The notes beneath the pieces were generated by a model, which saw only the letters and a list, made by a program, of their open reading frames with translations, was not told where the DNA came from and searched no databases. DNA of 34,289 nucleotides from DAOVRL01 sp023128595. GTDB lineage: Bacteria > Planctomycetota > Phycisphaerae > Sedimentisphaerales > Anaerobacaceae. Both the position numbers and the translations under genes were made by a program. Location: assembly GCA_030628155.1 (NCBI GenBank), contig DAOVRL010000025.1:1-34289 (forward strand), read 5' to 3'. Of this stretch, positions 16,783 through 27,763 are shown one piece after another (within the stretch, counting starts at the first letter, position 1; each line of letters starts with the position of its first letter).

Positions 16783-18312
16783 ATGAAGAATCTAACGAGA
16801 AAACTGCTGATTGTCGCTCTGCTGAGCATGTTGCTCGCCGGCGCCGCGGGGGCCGATTTGGCAAAGCGAATCGACGGCATTCTCGCCCAGCCGGCCAATC
16901 GCAAGGCCCATTTCTCAATCCACGTCGTAAAAGCCCCTTCCGGCCGCACCATCTATGACCACGATGCGAAAGAGCTGATGATACCGGCCTCGAACATGAA
17001 AATTATCACGACCGCCGCGGCCCTGAAATACCTCGGCCCGGACTACGAGTACAAAACTAAAGTCGGTCTTTGCGGCGAGACGCTCGTAGTAATCGGAAGC
17101 GGCGATCCGTTATTGGGTGACCCGGTGCTCGATGCCAAGTACGGCCGCGAAACCGGCTGGATATTCAAAGACATTACCGCAGCACTAAAACGCGAAGGCC
17201 GGATCGCCGTAAAAGACATCGTCATCGATACCAGTGTCTTTGACGACCAGCGGGTCCACCCCAACTGGCTGCTCAAGCACTTGAACAACTGGTTTGCCGC
17301 CGAGGTCAGCGGCCTCAATTACAACGACAACTGCATCGACATCGTGGCCCGAAATACCGCCGGCCGCGTTACCGTCTCCATCAAGCCGGCGACCAGCTTC
17401 ATCCAGATCATCAACGAAGTTACCCCCATATCACAGGGCGACAGTGCCATTGCGTCCTATCGCAATCGCTATCCCAACATGCTCACCGTCAACGGCAAGT
17501 GCCGAACTCAGGCCACACTGGCCAACGTCGCAATTCAAAGGCCCGCCGCCTTTTTCGGCTTCCTGCTCGCAGAAGGTCTCGCGCGAGCCGGAATAAAAGC
17601 AGAAGGCCGGTTCATTGAAAAAACGCTGCCCGATCGCAGCGATTTCATATTGCTCAGCGAATATACCACTACAATGGCCGACTGTCTGGGCCGCTCCAAC
17701 AAGCGCAGCCTCGGGCTGGTCTGCGAAGCACTCTGCAAGACTATCGCCGCAGAGAGCAGCCCCGAGAAGACCAACGGCAGTTGGAAAGGCGGCAGCGAGC
17801 TCATTGGCCGGTACTTATCGGACCTGGGAATAGACAAGAGCCAGTTCTATATCGACGATGGCAGCGGCCTCAGCCGCCTCAACGAGCTAAGTGCCCACGC
17901 CATTACAACGGTCCTCTCACACCTCTACAACAGCCGCCATTGGCCGCTCTACAGGGATTCACTCGCGGTAGGGGGGGTCGATGGGACTCTCGCAAAGCGC
18001 TTCTACGAGCGCAAATACAAAAGCCGGATCATCGGCAAGACCGGATATATCGACGGTGTCAGGGCTCTCTCGGGAGTCTGCACCACCAAGAAGGGCGACT
18101 ACATATTCTCAATCCTCGCCAACAACACCAACGGCCTGACGCGAGCCGCCATCAACGACATCGCAAAAGCAATCATCGACGATGTCGAACCCGATCCACC
18201 ACGCGAGCCGTCACCCAAATCGCAGCCTAAAGAGGAGCCGTCCAAACAGCAGCCACCCAAGCAGCCCACGGCTAAGCTGCGGACGCCGAAAGAGCAACCC
18301 GCCAAACAGTAG
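16783..18312 (+). CDS. dacB: D-alanyl-D-alanine carboxypeptidase/endopeptidase, PBP4 family (S13)
   Basis: The 509-aa periplasmic protein trims peptidoglycan cross-links and side chains. The start MKNLTRKLLIVALLSMLLAG gives a clean signal peptide; the ATG at 16762 would add seven residues (MCYCCCA) before it and is less likely. The nucleophile motif SNMK is at S70-K73 and KTG at 419-421, followed by DGVRALSGVC. DDGSGLSRLNELSA is typical for the family. The second active-site motif, normally S-x-N, reads S309-L310-G311 when aligned by the surrounding KRSxxxxxE pattern, so the Asn appears lost. The C-terminal ~40 residues are a Pro/Lys/Gln-rich tail, possibly for wall contact. It is monocistronic and converges on the next gene. 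Confidence 0.92.
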   Translation: MKNLTRKLLIVALLSMLLAGAAGADLAKRIDGILAQPANRKAHFSIHVVKAPSGRTIYDHDAKELMIPASNMKIITTAAALKYLGPDYEYKTKVGLCGETLVVIGSGDPLLGDPVLDAKYGRETGWIFKDITAALKREGRIAVKDIVIDTSVFDDQRVHPNWLLKHLNNWFAAEVSGLNYNDNCIDIVARNTAGRVTVSIKPATSFIQIINEVTPISQGDSAIASYRNRYPNMLTVNGKCRTQATLANVAIQRPAAFFGFLLAEGLARAGIKAEGRFIEKTLPDRSDFILLSEYTTTMADCLGRSNKRSLGLVCEALCKTIAAESSPEKTNGSWKGGSELIGRYLSDLGIDKSQFYIDDGSGLSRLNELSAHAITTVLSHLYNSRHWPLYRDSLAVGGVDGTLAKRFYERKYKSRIIGKTGYIDGVRALSGVCTTKKGDYIFSILANNTNGLTRAAINDIAKAIIDDVEPDPPREPSPKSQPKEEPSKQQPPKQPTAKLRTPKEQPAKQ

Positions 18313-18313
18313 G

Positions 18314-18330
18314 GGTGTACTTAGCACACC
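18314..18330. terminator. small hairpin between convergent genes
   Basis: GGTGT (18314-18318) and ACACC (18326-18330) form a 5-bp stem with a 7-nt loop, in the 21-nt gap between the stops of dacB and the opposite-strand gene. It could serve as a two-way terminator, but no U-tract follows on either strand. Confidence 0.3.
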
Positions 18331-18333
18331 TGA

Positions 18334-19887
18334 TCAAGGTCTAAAGTACACAACCGGGCCGTCCTCATAGACCTTCCTCTCCCAGTCGCGCTCGATAGCC
18401 TCTGTCAGCGGCCCTTCGAGAAAAGCCAGACGTCCCGTCTCCACACGTAATATTACCGCCGAAGGCGGTGAACCCTGCACCATCTCTTTGAGTGTCTGCG
18501 CACCAACTGTATGTGTAACAGCCCGGTCCGCAGGCGTCATCAGGTCCCCAATCCTGTATATGATCGCCCCGGCCGACAGTTCAGCATAAATATCGCAGCC
18601 GCCCTCAAGCGCAAATAAAGGCCCCAGGGTAAGTGCCAGCTTGGGCTCTTTCGTTTTCCCCGCAATATCTTCCGAGATCTTGTGGACCTGAACCGGCACC
18701 CACAATTCCGGCACAAGGACCGCCGGCGTCCTGGCCAATACAACCGGATACGAGAGCACCGCTACAAATACGCACACAGCTACTAACAGGCAAGCTACCT
18801 TAAAATGCCCCTCCACCCCCGTTTTGCCGCCGAGTTTCCTCACGTACAACAGGGGATAAGCCGGGGCGATTACCAAAAAGGGCACCGGCACAGCGAGATA
18901 CTGCCGCCACATCGTCGGCGGAATCAGCGCAACCACAAAGAACATCACCGGTAGTAGAGCGGCCAGTAATAAATTCCTCCCATTTGATATCTCCAGCCTC
19001 CTGCGAAGAAAGAATACTGCAAGGCCCAAATAGACCGCCATTGCGATCAGCACAAAATACCCAGGCGTGGCAAGACAGGCCGTCGTCAACTCGAATTTGT
19101 TAAAAACTACGCCGATTGTCTTGAGCCATTCGCCGTACAGCACGGGTATCTTGACTAAGTTGAGATAGAATGCCCGCGGCGCCTGCGCAACCACCCACGC
19201 AGGCCAAATCAAAACGATTCCGGCCGCACTCAAGAACGGCAATGCTCGCTCGAATCTTTTCCTGATTGAGCCGGCTGGATGGCTCAGTAAAACAGCCAAA
19301 AACAACAGCTCCACCAGCACCGTCGTAATCCGCATACAGCTTGCAAATGTAAGCAGCGCACCGATCGCCGCAATCCGCCCGTATCGTAGCTGCCCTTTGA
19401 AATCGGTCGATATAAACAGCCAGAAGGACAGCACCACACATAAGATCACGACGTCGTGGTTCCACGCATATCCGTTGGCGTAATCCACCAGCGGATTAAA
19501 CACGTACAATACCACCGCCGCAGCAGCCAAAAACGCCCCGGATAGCCTAAAACGCCCGAAAATCCGCCGATATATCCCCACAATGCACAACATCACCGCT
19601 ATGTCAGAGACCACGGAGACCAACCTGCCCGCGAGCAGATAATAACTCGTCCCTGATATCCTGTACACCGCCGCATACAGCAGCGGGTGGTAGGGCAGTT
19701 GGGCCGCGTACGAAAAGTCCCTGTAAATCGTCTTGCCCTGAGCCATCAATACGCCCGCTGTGCAGTACATCTGCTCGTCCCGCCCGACCGGCTTGCTCAT
19801 ACTGCCGCCCACAATTGCAAGCGAAAGAACAACCAGCAGCAAAACCACGGCAATATTAACGATTCTTCGCGACATCTGATTACTCAA
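18334..19887 (-). CDS. GT-C-type glycosyltransferase-like membrane protein
   Basis: The 517-aa polytopic membrane protein has roughly ten hydrophobic segments. After the first helix, SKPVGRDEQMYCTAGVLMAQ carries an acidic pair (D37-E38) in the first outer loop, followed by IYRDFSYAAQLPYHPLLYAA. This pattern fits the ArnT/PMT-like GT39 superfamily, which transfers sugars from polyprenyl-phosphate donors outside the membrane. A soluble C-terminal part of ~120 residues follows (ILRVETGRLAFLEGPLTEAI). It is the last gene of the minus-strand cluster, 24 nt after a CNNM-type protein. A second ATG four codons in is a possible start. Donor and acceptor are unknown. Confidence 0.72.
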   Translation of the reverse strand: MSNQMSRRIVNIAVVLLLVVLSLAIVGGSMSKPVGRDEQMYCTAGVLMAQGKTIYRDFSYAAQLPYHPLLYAAVYRISGTSYYLLAGRLVSVVSDIAVMLCIVGIYRRIFGRFRLSGAFLAAAAVVLYVFNPLVDYANGYAWNHDVVILCVVLSFWLFISTDFKGQLRYGRIAAIGALLTFASCMRITTVLVELLFLAVLLSHPAGSIRKRFERALPFLSAAGIVLIWPAWVVAQAPRAFYLNLVKIPVLYGEWLKTIGVVFNKFELTTACLATPGYFVLIAMAVYLGLAVFFLRRRLEISNGRNLLLAALLPVMFFVVALIPPTMWRQYLAVPVPFLVIAPAYPLLYVRKLGGKTGVEGHFKVACLLVAVCVFVAVLSYPVVLARTPAVLVPELWVPVQVHKISEDIAGKTKEPKLALTLGPLFALEGGCDIYAELSAGAIIYRIGDLMTPADRAVTHTVGAQTLKEMVQGSPPSAVILRVETGRLAFLEGPLTEAIERDWERKVYEDGPVVYFRP

Positions 19888-19911
19888 TTCAGCTTCATAC
19901 TGCGCCCTATT

Positions 19912-20919
19912 CTACCATTCCGCCAATTCTCCGAGAAGCTCCTCGGCCAAATCCTTCATTGTCACAACGCCGATGGGGCGTTCTCGTCCGCCACGCCCGG
20001 CCCGCGTCACCAGAACAATCTTGTGGTTCTCAGTCTGCATAATATGTATCGCATCGGTAACGGCGGTGTCCTCGTCAAGCCTGCGGATCGGCTTTACAAA
20101 CTGCCGCAGATCCGAAAACTCCTGCGACGAGGCTAAAGCCTCATAGACATCTGTGAAGCCGACAACGTGGCGCCCCTGCCCTTCATACACCAGCAGCCGG
20201 GTAAAAGCACACTCGGCCAGCTTCTTCAGCAGCCCCGACCTGTCGCAATTCACATGCACCGTTTGAACCTTGTTGACCGGAATCATTATGGACCTTATGC
20301 GAATGCTCGGAATACTCACGATGCGGTCTATTATCTCCGTTTGCACCGAGCTCAAAATACCTTCCTCGCGGGTCTCCTGCAGAATCGCCCTGATGCGGTG
20401 CCTTTGCGCCGACGTTATCACCGCCTTCGATGAAGATGTCAATCCCACCAGCCGCGAAAACACTCCCGAAATGAACCTAAACAGGCCCACTGCACCGCAC
20501 CAGGTTAAAGCCTTGTGAAAGACGAACAGCAGCGGCGCCACACAGGGCATGAGAAAATCAGCACGATAAAAGAAGATATTCTTCGGAATCAGCTCCGAAA
20601 AAACAAACAGCACCGGGGCCGTCACGAGCGTCGTCAGCAGCTCGGCCGGCTCGGGGCCCACCCTTGTAATGAATATGTAAGTCACCGCACTCGTGGCAAG
20701 ATAGTTCCCAAGATTTGTCCCTATCAGCGTTGAAAGAAGCAGACCGGGACTGTCACGCATGATCTTGCCGAGCATAACAAACGGCAACCGCTTCTTTTCA
20801 ATACCTAACCGCAGGCGGACCCGGCTAAGCTGATACAGACCCGTCTCCGAACCAGAGAACAGCCCTGAAAGAAGCACGAAAAACACAAATGCCGACACTA
20901 AAACTATGCTATTGAGCAT
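19912..20919 (-). CDS. CNNM/HlyC-type membrane protein (DUF21-CBS), short form
   Basis: The 335-aa protein starts with the DUF21/CNNM transmembrane domain: LLSGLFSGSETGLYQLSRVR carries the SGSET signature, and TAPVLFVFSELIPKNIFFYR follows. A CBS-pair region comes next (about 190-330; RIRSIMIPVNKVQTVHVNCD, RPIGVVTMKDLAEELLGELA). It ends right after the second CBS motif and lacks the C-terminal CorC/HlyC domain that its upstream neighbour has. Family members are linked to Mg2+ or other metal transport and resistance; 'hemolysin' is a historical label. It overlaps the preceding paralogue by 11 bp, so the two are probably translated together and may form a heteromer. Confidence 0.9.
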   Translation of the reverse strand: MLNSIVLVSAFVFFVLLSGLFSGSETGLYQLSRVRLRLGIEKKRLPFVMLGKIMRDSPGLLLSTLIGTNLGNYLATSAVTYIFITRVGPEPAELLTTLVTAPVLFVFSELIPKNIFFYRADFLMPCVAPLLFVFHKALTWCGAVGLFRFISGVFSRLVGLTSSSKAVITSAQRHRIRAILQETREEGILSSVQTEIIDRIVSIPSIRIRSIMIPVNKVQTVHVNCDRSGLLKKLAECAFTRLLVYEGQGRHVVGFTDVYEALASSQEFSDLRQFVKPIRRLDEDTAVTDAIHIMQTENHKIVLVTRAGRGGRERPIGVVTMKDLAEELLGELAEW

Positions 20920-22177
20920 CAGTCCCGATAGGCTCCAGTGTCAATACCAGACTTTCTATTCGGTGCTTGCGCACCTTGTCCACGGTAAACTTGAGGTTCT
21001 TCAAATACGCCACGTCCCCGCTCTTTGGTATCTTGCCCAAGAGCGCCGTCACGAGCCCGCCGACCGTGCAAATCCGCGTCTCCGTTACGTCCACGCCGAA
21101 CGCCTCGGCCCAGTCGTGAATGGCCAGATTGCCGCTTAGCCGATACTCAAGAGGCCCCACCTGTTCGATAGGCTCGGTCCCGTCCATAAGCTCTATCTGC
21201 CCGAGCAACTCTTCGGCGATGTCCTCCAGGCGAACGGCGCCCGCGATTCCCCCATACTCGTCCACGACAATCGCCGTATCGCTCCGGCTCCTGCGGAAAA
21301 ACTCCAACAGTGATTCGATCGTCCTCTGTTCCGGGACAAAGTGTATCGGCTCAACCAGATTCTCTAAGGGCACGCCGGGCCGAAGCAGTAGCTGCCGAAG
21401 ATGCACCACGCCAAGAATATCATCTATCCTTCGCGCGTACACCGGCAGCTTCGTCAGCCTGTTTTCCCGCATCAGCTCAATTGCCGACTCTGGCGATTTG
21501 GTCACAGAACACGCGACCATATCCACCCTCGGCCGCATCACGTGACGAACCTTCAAAAAGCCAATCTCGACAACCTCCGTCATGAGCTTGTTCTCATCGG
21601 CTGTAATCAAACCCTGCTTGCGAGTCGTATCAATCAACGACCTGAAATCACCCACGGTTATCGCCTTGGGCGCTCTTGCCGGGCCGAGCAACACCCGCAG
21701 AACCGGCTCCAATACAAAGACCTTAAATGCAAACTCCAACGGCGCAAAGACCTTCAGCCACAAAAAGGCCGGCACCGCCGCTGTAACACTCAGCGAACGC
21801 GAATTCGCGTATGCCAGTGACTTCGGCAATATCTCTCCGACAAGCACTAACAGGGCGAAGCTCGTTACTGCCGTGGCCCCCGCCGCCGTTAGCCCGACCT
21901 CCTTCTTGACCGTTATCGTAAAAACGCTTGCAACCGCATAGTAGAGAACGTTGACCGTCATATTCCCGAACAACAGGCTGTTGAGCAGTTGGCCCGGCCG
22001 ATCCAGAAGCCAGGCAACCAGCTTCTGCACCTTATGCCTGGATTCGCGAAGGAGCCGACTCTGCCGGCTTGATAGATTGAAAAAGGCGGTCTCCGACCCC
22101 GAGAAAAATGCAGAGCAAGCCAGCAGCACCAACATCAATGTAATATGGCCGATATTTTGGAAAACAAGTCCCGGCAT
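20909..22177 (-). CDS. CNNM/CorC-type membrane protein (DUF21-CBS-CorC_HlyC)
   Basis: The 422-aa protein has the full set. A DUF21 membrane domain comes first (ACSAFFSGSETAFFNLSSRQ; LLVLVGEILPKSLAYANSRS). A CBS pair covers about 205-330 (VRHVMRPRVDMVACSVTKSP; DTAIVVDEYGGIAGAVRLED). A CorC/HlyC domain covers about 345-420 (EYRLSGNLAIHDWAEAFGVD; ETRICTVGGLVTALLGKIPK). Members are associated with Mg2+/Co2+ homeostasis. Its start codon overlaps the histidine kinase stop by one base (TGATG) and its end overlaps the next paralogue by 11 bp. Such tight packing with a kinase suggests that expression or activity follows a membrane or ion signal, though this is inference. Confidence 0.92.
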   Translation of the reverse strand: MPGLVFQNIGHITLMLVLLACSAFFSGSETAFFNLSSRQSRLLRESRHKVQKLVAWLLDRPGQLLNSLLFGNMTVNVLYYAVASVFTITVKKEVGLTAAGATAVTSFALLVLVGEILPKSLAYANSRSLSVTAAVPAFLWLKVFAPLEFAFKVFVLEPVLRVLLGPARAPKAITVGDFRSLIDTTRKQGLITADENKLMTEVVEIGFLKVRHVMRPRVDMVACSVTKSPESAIELMRENRLTKLPVYARRIDDILGVVHLRQLLLRPGVPLENLVEPIHFVPEQRTIESLLEFFRRSRSDTAIVVDEYGGIAGAVRLEDIAEELLGQIELMDGTEPIEQVGPLEYRLSGNLAIHDWAEAFGVDVTETRICTVGGLVTALLGKIPKSGDVAYLKNLKFTVDKVRKHRIESLVLTLEPIGTDAQ

Positions 22178-22968
22178 CAGCTATTACCTGACTGTGGTTT
22201 GGGCAGTGCGATCTTGAATGTGCTCCCCTCAGCCGGCCTGGATTCAACGGAAATTGCACCGTGATGGGCGTCAATTACCCTGCTGCAAAAGGCGAGGCCA
22301 AGCCCGGCCCCCAAACGCCCCGACGGTGAGCTATCGCCTCTCTTTGTCGTAAAAAACGGCTCGAATATCCCCTTTAAATCGGCTGGTTCTATTCCTTCCC
22401 CCGTATCACGGACTTCTATGCCGACCGTATCGGCGTTGTCCATAGCTTTGATGGTCAGGATTCCGCCGCCCTGCAGCATCGTCTCGCGGGCGTTGAGAAT
22501 CAGATTCATCAAAACCTGCTGAAGTTGAACCGGCACCGCCCACACTTGCAAATCCTCGGGAATCCGTATATCCACCGTAATCCCGTCCTTGCCAAAATCA
22601 CGGGCAAGGCATCCGAAAACCTCTTCAAGCAAGGTAATTAGCCGGCAACTCTTCTTTTGCTGCTCCCGGCCATCGGCCAGCGCCAGCATGCTCTCGGTAA
22701 TCTTCGAGGCACGCTCGCAGTTGCGAACCGCCTTTTCAAGCGCCTTCTTCGCCAAATCCTCGTCATCGGGATTGTTCAGCGCAAGGCCCGCATACGTTCC
22801 AACCGGCGTCAGAAGATTATTGATCTCGTGGGCTATCATATAGCTGACAACCCCGATATTGGCAAGGTGCTGCAGGCGTCCAAGCTGTGATTTCAACGCC
22901 TCATTTTCCTGCTGCCGTTCTCCCAGGTTCCTGTGCAAAGAAAGGCGTTTTTCAGTAAAACTTGCCAA
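22177..22968 (-). CDS. cytosolic sensor histidine kinase (NtrB-like), no sensor domain
   Basis: The 263-aa kinase has a short coiled-coil start (LGERQQENEALKSQLGRLQH), then the dimerisation/phosphoacceptor helix IAHEINNLLTPVG with H47. The HATPase domain has an N-box centred on N159 (MNLILNARETM), G1 box DTGEG (188-192), F-box FEPFFTTK and G2 box GAGLGLA (220-226). There is no membrane segment, PAS or GAF domain, so input must come through the coiled coil or a partner. No response regulator is adjacent; the nearest is the stand-alone receiver about 4 kb away on the other strand. It leads a minus-strand cluster with two CNNM-type proteins, to the first of which it is translationally coupled. 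Confidence 0.92.
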   Translation of the reverse strand: MASFTEKRLSLHRNLGERQQENEALKSQLGRLQHLANIGVVSYMIAHEINNLLTPVGTYAGLALNNPDDEDLAKKALEKAVRNCERASKITESMLALADGREQQKKSCRLITLLEEVFGCLARDFGKDGITVDIRIPEDLQVWAVPVQLQQVLMNLILNARETMLQGGGILTIKAMDNADTVGIEVRDTGEGIEPADLKGIFEPFFTTKRGDSSPSGRLGAGLGLAFCSRVIDAHHGAISVESRPAEGSTFKIALPKPQSGNS

Positions 22969-23078
22969 CTACCAACTCCCACTATAGAATTAACCGAAAA
23001 TATGCAGTCTTGTGCCTTGAGTTTGTGGTCTTTAGGCTTTTTACCTATATCGACTGTTAATACGCTTTTTCTTGAGCA

Positions 23079-23348
23079 ATGAACGAGCAAAGGATTCTCG
23101 AAGAGCTTCTGACGCTGTTGGAAGCCAACGGCGTTGCAATACGGAGTGAGCCGCTCGGTGGAAGCGGCGGGGGGCTTTGCAGCATAAAAGGGCGCCGGAC
23201 ATTCTTTGTCGATACCCAGGCCGCCTCAACCGATCTGGCAGCACTCTGCGCAGAAGCACTCCCGAAGGTCATTGACATTGAAAATGTTTACATCAGACCG
23301 GAAGTTCGTCAGTTCATTGAAAATCACAACAACCAAATTATTCTTTAG
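23079..23348 (+). CDS. small soluble protein of unknown function
   Basis: An 89-aa protein without signal peptide or membrane segment. An N-terminal helix (MNEQRILEELLTLLEANGVA) leads into a short beta-rich core with GGSGGGLCSIKGRRTFFVDT, then a helical tail ending in VRQFIENHNNQIIL. The pattern 'GLCSIKGRRTFFVD' looks familiar from small planctomycete/PVC proteins of unknown role, but I cannot name a family. It has no strong ribosome binding site. It lies divergent from the histidine kinase and 12 nt before the start of the SUMF1-like/sialidase gene, whose ribosome binding site overlaps its stop codon. It looks real from its codon pattern and balanced composition; its function is unknown. Confidence 0.65.
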   Translation: MNEQRILEELLTLLEANGVAIRSEPLGGSGGGLCSIKGRRTFFVDTQAASTDLAALCAEALPKVIDIENVYIRPEVRQFIENHNNQIIL

Positions 23349-23360
23349 GTGGCCTCCACT

Positions 23361-26438
<3,078 letters not shown>

Positions 26439-26441
26439 AAA

Positions 26442-26957
26442 ATGTCAGCTAAAAAAATAGCCATTATGGTTGACGAAATGTATCACGTCCTCGAGGTCTG
26501 GTATCCGTACTATCGCCTCAAAGAAGCGGGCTTCGACGTTAATTTAGTTGCCGCCGAGGCTCAGAAAGAATATCATTCGAAGGAAGGTTATCCCTGCACG
26601 TCGAATATTGCGGCAGGGCGGGCCAGCGCCGCCGATTACGACTGTATGGTCGTACCGGGCGGTTTCGCACCCGACTTTATGCGAAGAAGTGCAGAAGTCA
26701 TAAAATTCGCAAACGATATGGTGAATGCCGGCAAAGTCATCGCCGCTATATGCCACGGCGGATGGCTCCTTTGCAGCACCCCGGCATACAAGGGCAAAAA
26801 GGCGACCTGTTTTATGGCCATTATAGACGACATCAAGAACGCCGGCGCCGAATATATCGACGCTGAATGCGTTGTTGACGGCAATTTGATTACCTCACGC
26901 ATGCCCGACGACCTGCCCGCATTTTGCACCGCTATTATAAAAGCCCTGAAAAAGTGA
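26442..26957 (+). CDS. DJ-1/PfpI family protein
   Basis: The 171-aa protein has the class-I glutamine-amidotransferase-like fold of the PfpI/YhbO group. VPGGFAPDFMRR is the upstream loop, and the nucleophile elbow AAICHGGWLL contains C104-H105. A C-terminal VVDGNLITSRMPDDLPAFCTA segment is typical. Family members are reported as proteases, chaperones or glyoxalase/deglycases, so the exact activity is uncertain. Its ribosome binding site AAGGAG overlaps the last codons of the sialidase fusion and the ATG is 3 nt after that stop, so the two are translationally coupled. The response regulator follows 22 nt later. Confidence 0.9.
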   Translation: MSAKKIAIMVDEMYHVLEVWYPYYRLKEAGFDVNLVAAEAQKEYHSKEGYPCTSNIAAGRASAADYDCMVVPGGFAPDFMRRSAEVIKFANDMVNAGKVIAAICHGGWLLCSTPAYKGKKATCFMAIIDDIKNAGAEYIDAECVVDGNLITSRMPDDLPAFCTAIIKALKK

Positions 26958-26979
26958 ACACATAAGGGAGCGATCTCCT

Positions 26980-27471
26980 ATGACCAAAATAACAGCCCAG
27001 GAAAAACCCGACAAGACGCCCGTAGTCCTCGTTGTTGACGATAATCAGCAGAATCTCGAGCTTCTCCAGGTTTACCTGGAAGATATGGATTGCCGCACCG
27101 TCCCTGCCCATGACGGGCTCGAAGCACTTGAGATCATTGGCAAAGAAGCACCCGATTTGATATTGCTCGACATCATGATGCCCAAAATGAGCGGCTTTGA
27201 GGTCTGCAGAAGGATAAAAAACGACCCGAAGACAAGCGATATTCCCGTAATTATGGTCACCGCGCTGAATGAATTCGGGGACATCGAGCGCGGCATCGAT
27301 TCCGGCACCGACGACTTTCTCAGCAAGCCCGTCAACAAGCTGGAGATCCTGACCCGCGTAAGAACCATGCTCAAGCTCAAGCACTTGACCGACAAGCTCG
27401 AGCGCACGCTGGCATATCTGAGCGACATAGAAAAACAGGCGCAAATAGCAAAGTCCGACATGGAGAAATAG
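26980..27471 (+). CDS. stand-alone response regulator receiver with coiled-coil tail
   Basis: The 163-aa protein has one receiver domain with all key residues: acidic pair D20-D21 (VLVVDDNQQN), phosphoacceptor D64 (LILLDIMMPKMSG), T94, and K116 in SKPVNK. Residues ~128-163 form a helix with heptad-like spacing (LTDKLERTLAYLSDIEKQAQ) and no DNA-binding or enzyme domain. It therefore probably acts by protein contact. The sequence style is like the receivers of PleD-type or hybrid regulators. The ribosome binding site AGGGAG can pair with CTCC just before the ATG (26967-26970 with 26975-26978), which might dampen translation. Its kinase is not adjacent; the orphan kinase at 22177-22968 is a candidate. 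Confidence 0.92.
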   Translation: MTKITAQEKPDKTPVVLVVDDNQQNLELLQVYLEDMDCRTVPAHDGLEALEIIGKEAPDLILLDIMMPKMSGFEVCRRIKNDPKTSDIPVIMVTALNEFGDIERGIDSGTDDFLSKPVNKLEILTRVRTMLKLKHLTDKLERTLAYLSDIEKQAQIAKSDMEK

Positions 27472-27517
27472 AGTATATTCCCTCATATCGGCCCAAAGAC
27501 TAAGAACTGAAAACTGT

Positions 27518-27555
27518 CCCCGGCAGGGGGGCTATAGAGCCGATAACCGGCTTTT
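27518..27555 (+). terminator. tandem hairpins with T-run after the response regulator
   Basis: CCCC-GGCA-GGGG (27518-27529) is followed by AGCCG-ATAAC-CGGCT (27538-27552) ending in TTTT (27552-27555). The second hairpin with its T-run looks like a short intrinsic terminator, about 65 nt after the receiver gene stop. Confidence 0.45.
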
Positions 27556-27763
27556 AGAACCACAACAATCCCTATATCACACACAATCGCCACACACGCC
27601 GGTCAAATACAACACCGCCACATCCATTTGGCGAAACCACGATTAACACCTCTGCCAAAATTGTCGATACATTCAGTGTGAGCAGAGGCGGAGGACTGCG
27701 TAGCCGGCAATTAGGAAACCCGGCCGTAAGGCCTTGAGTCGAAGTTTGCGTGTGAGAGGGTGT
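27556..27763. other. leader of the TPR gene
   Basis: No gene is seen. Close to the TPR start there is a GGCC-GTAA-GGCC hairpin with a GNRA-type loop (27722-27733), preceded by GC-rich sequence (GCAGAGGCGGAGGACTGC from 27681). I tried to match it to cyclic-di-GMP and other common riboswitch cores and could not. It may be a folded leader, or simply a non-coding spacer. Confidence 0.3.

Noticed and set aside
27681..27733. Possible riboswitch before the TPR gene
   Set aside because: A GNRA hairpin and GC-rich stems are present, but the conserved core of cyclic-di-GMP or other known classes could not be matched.
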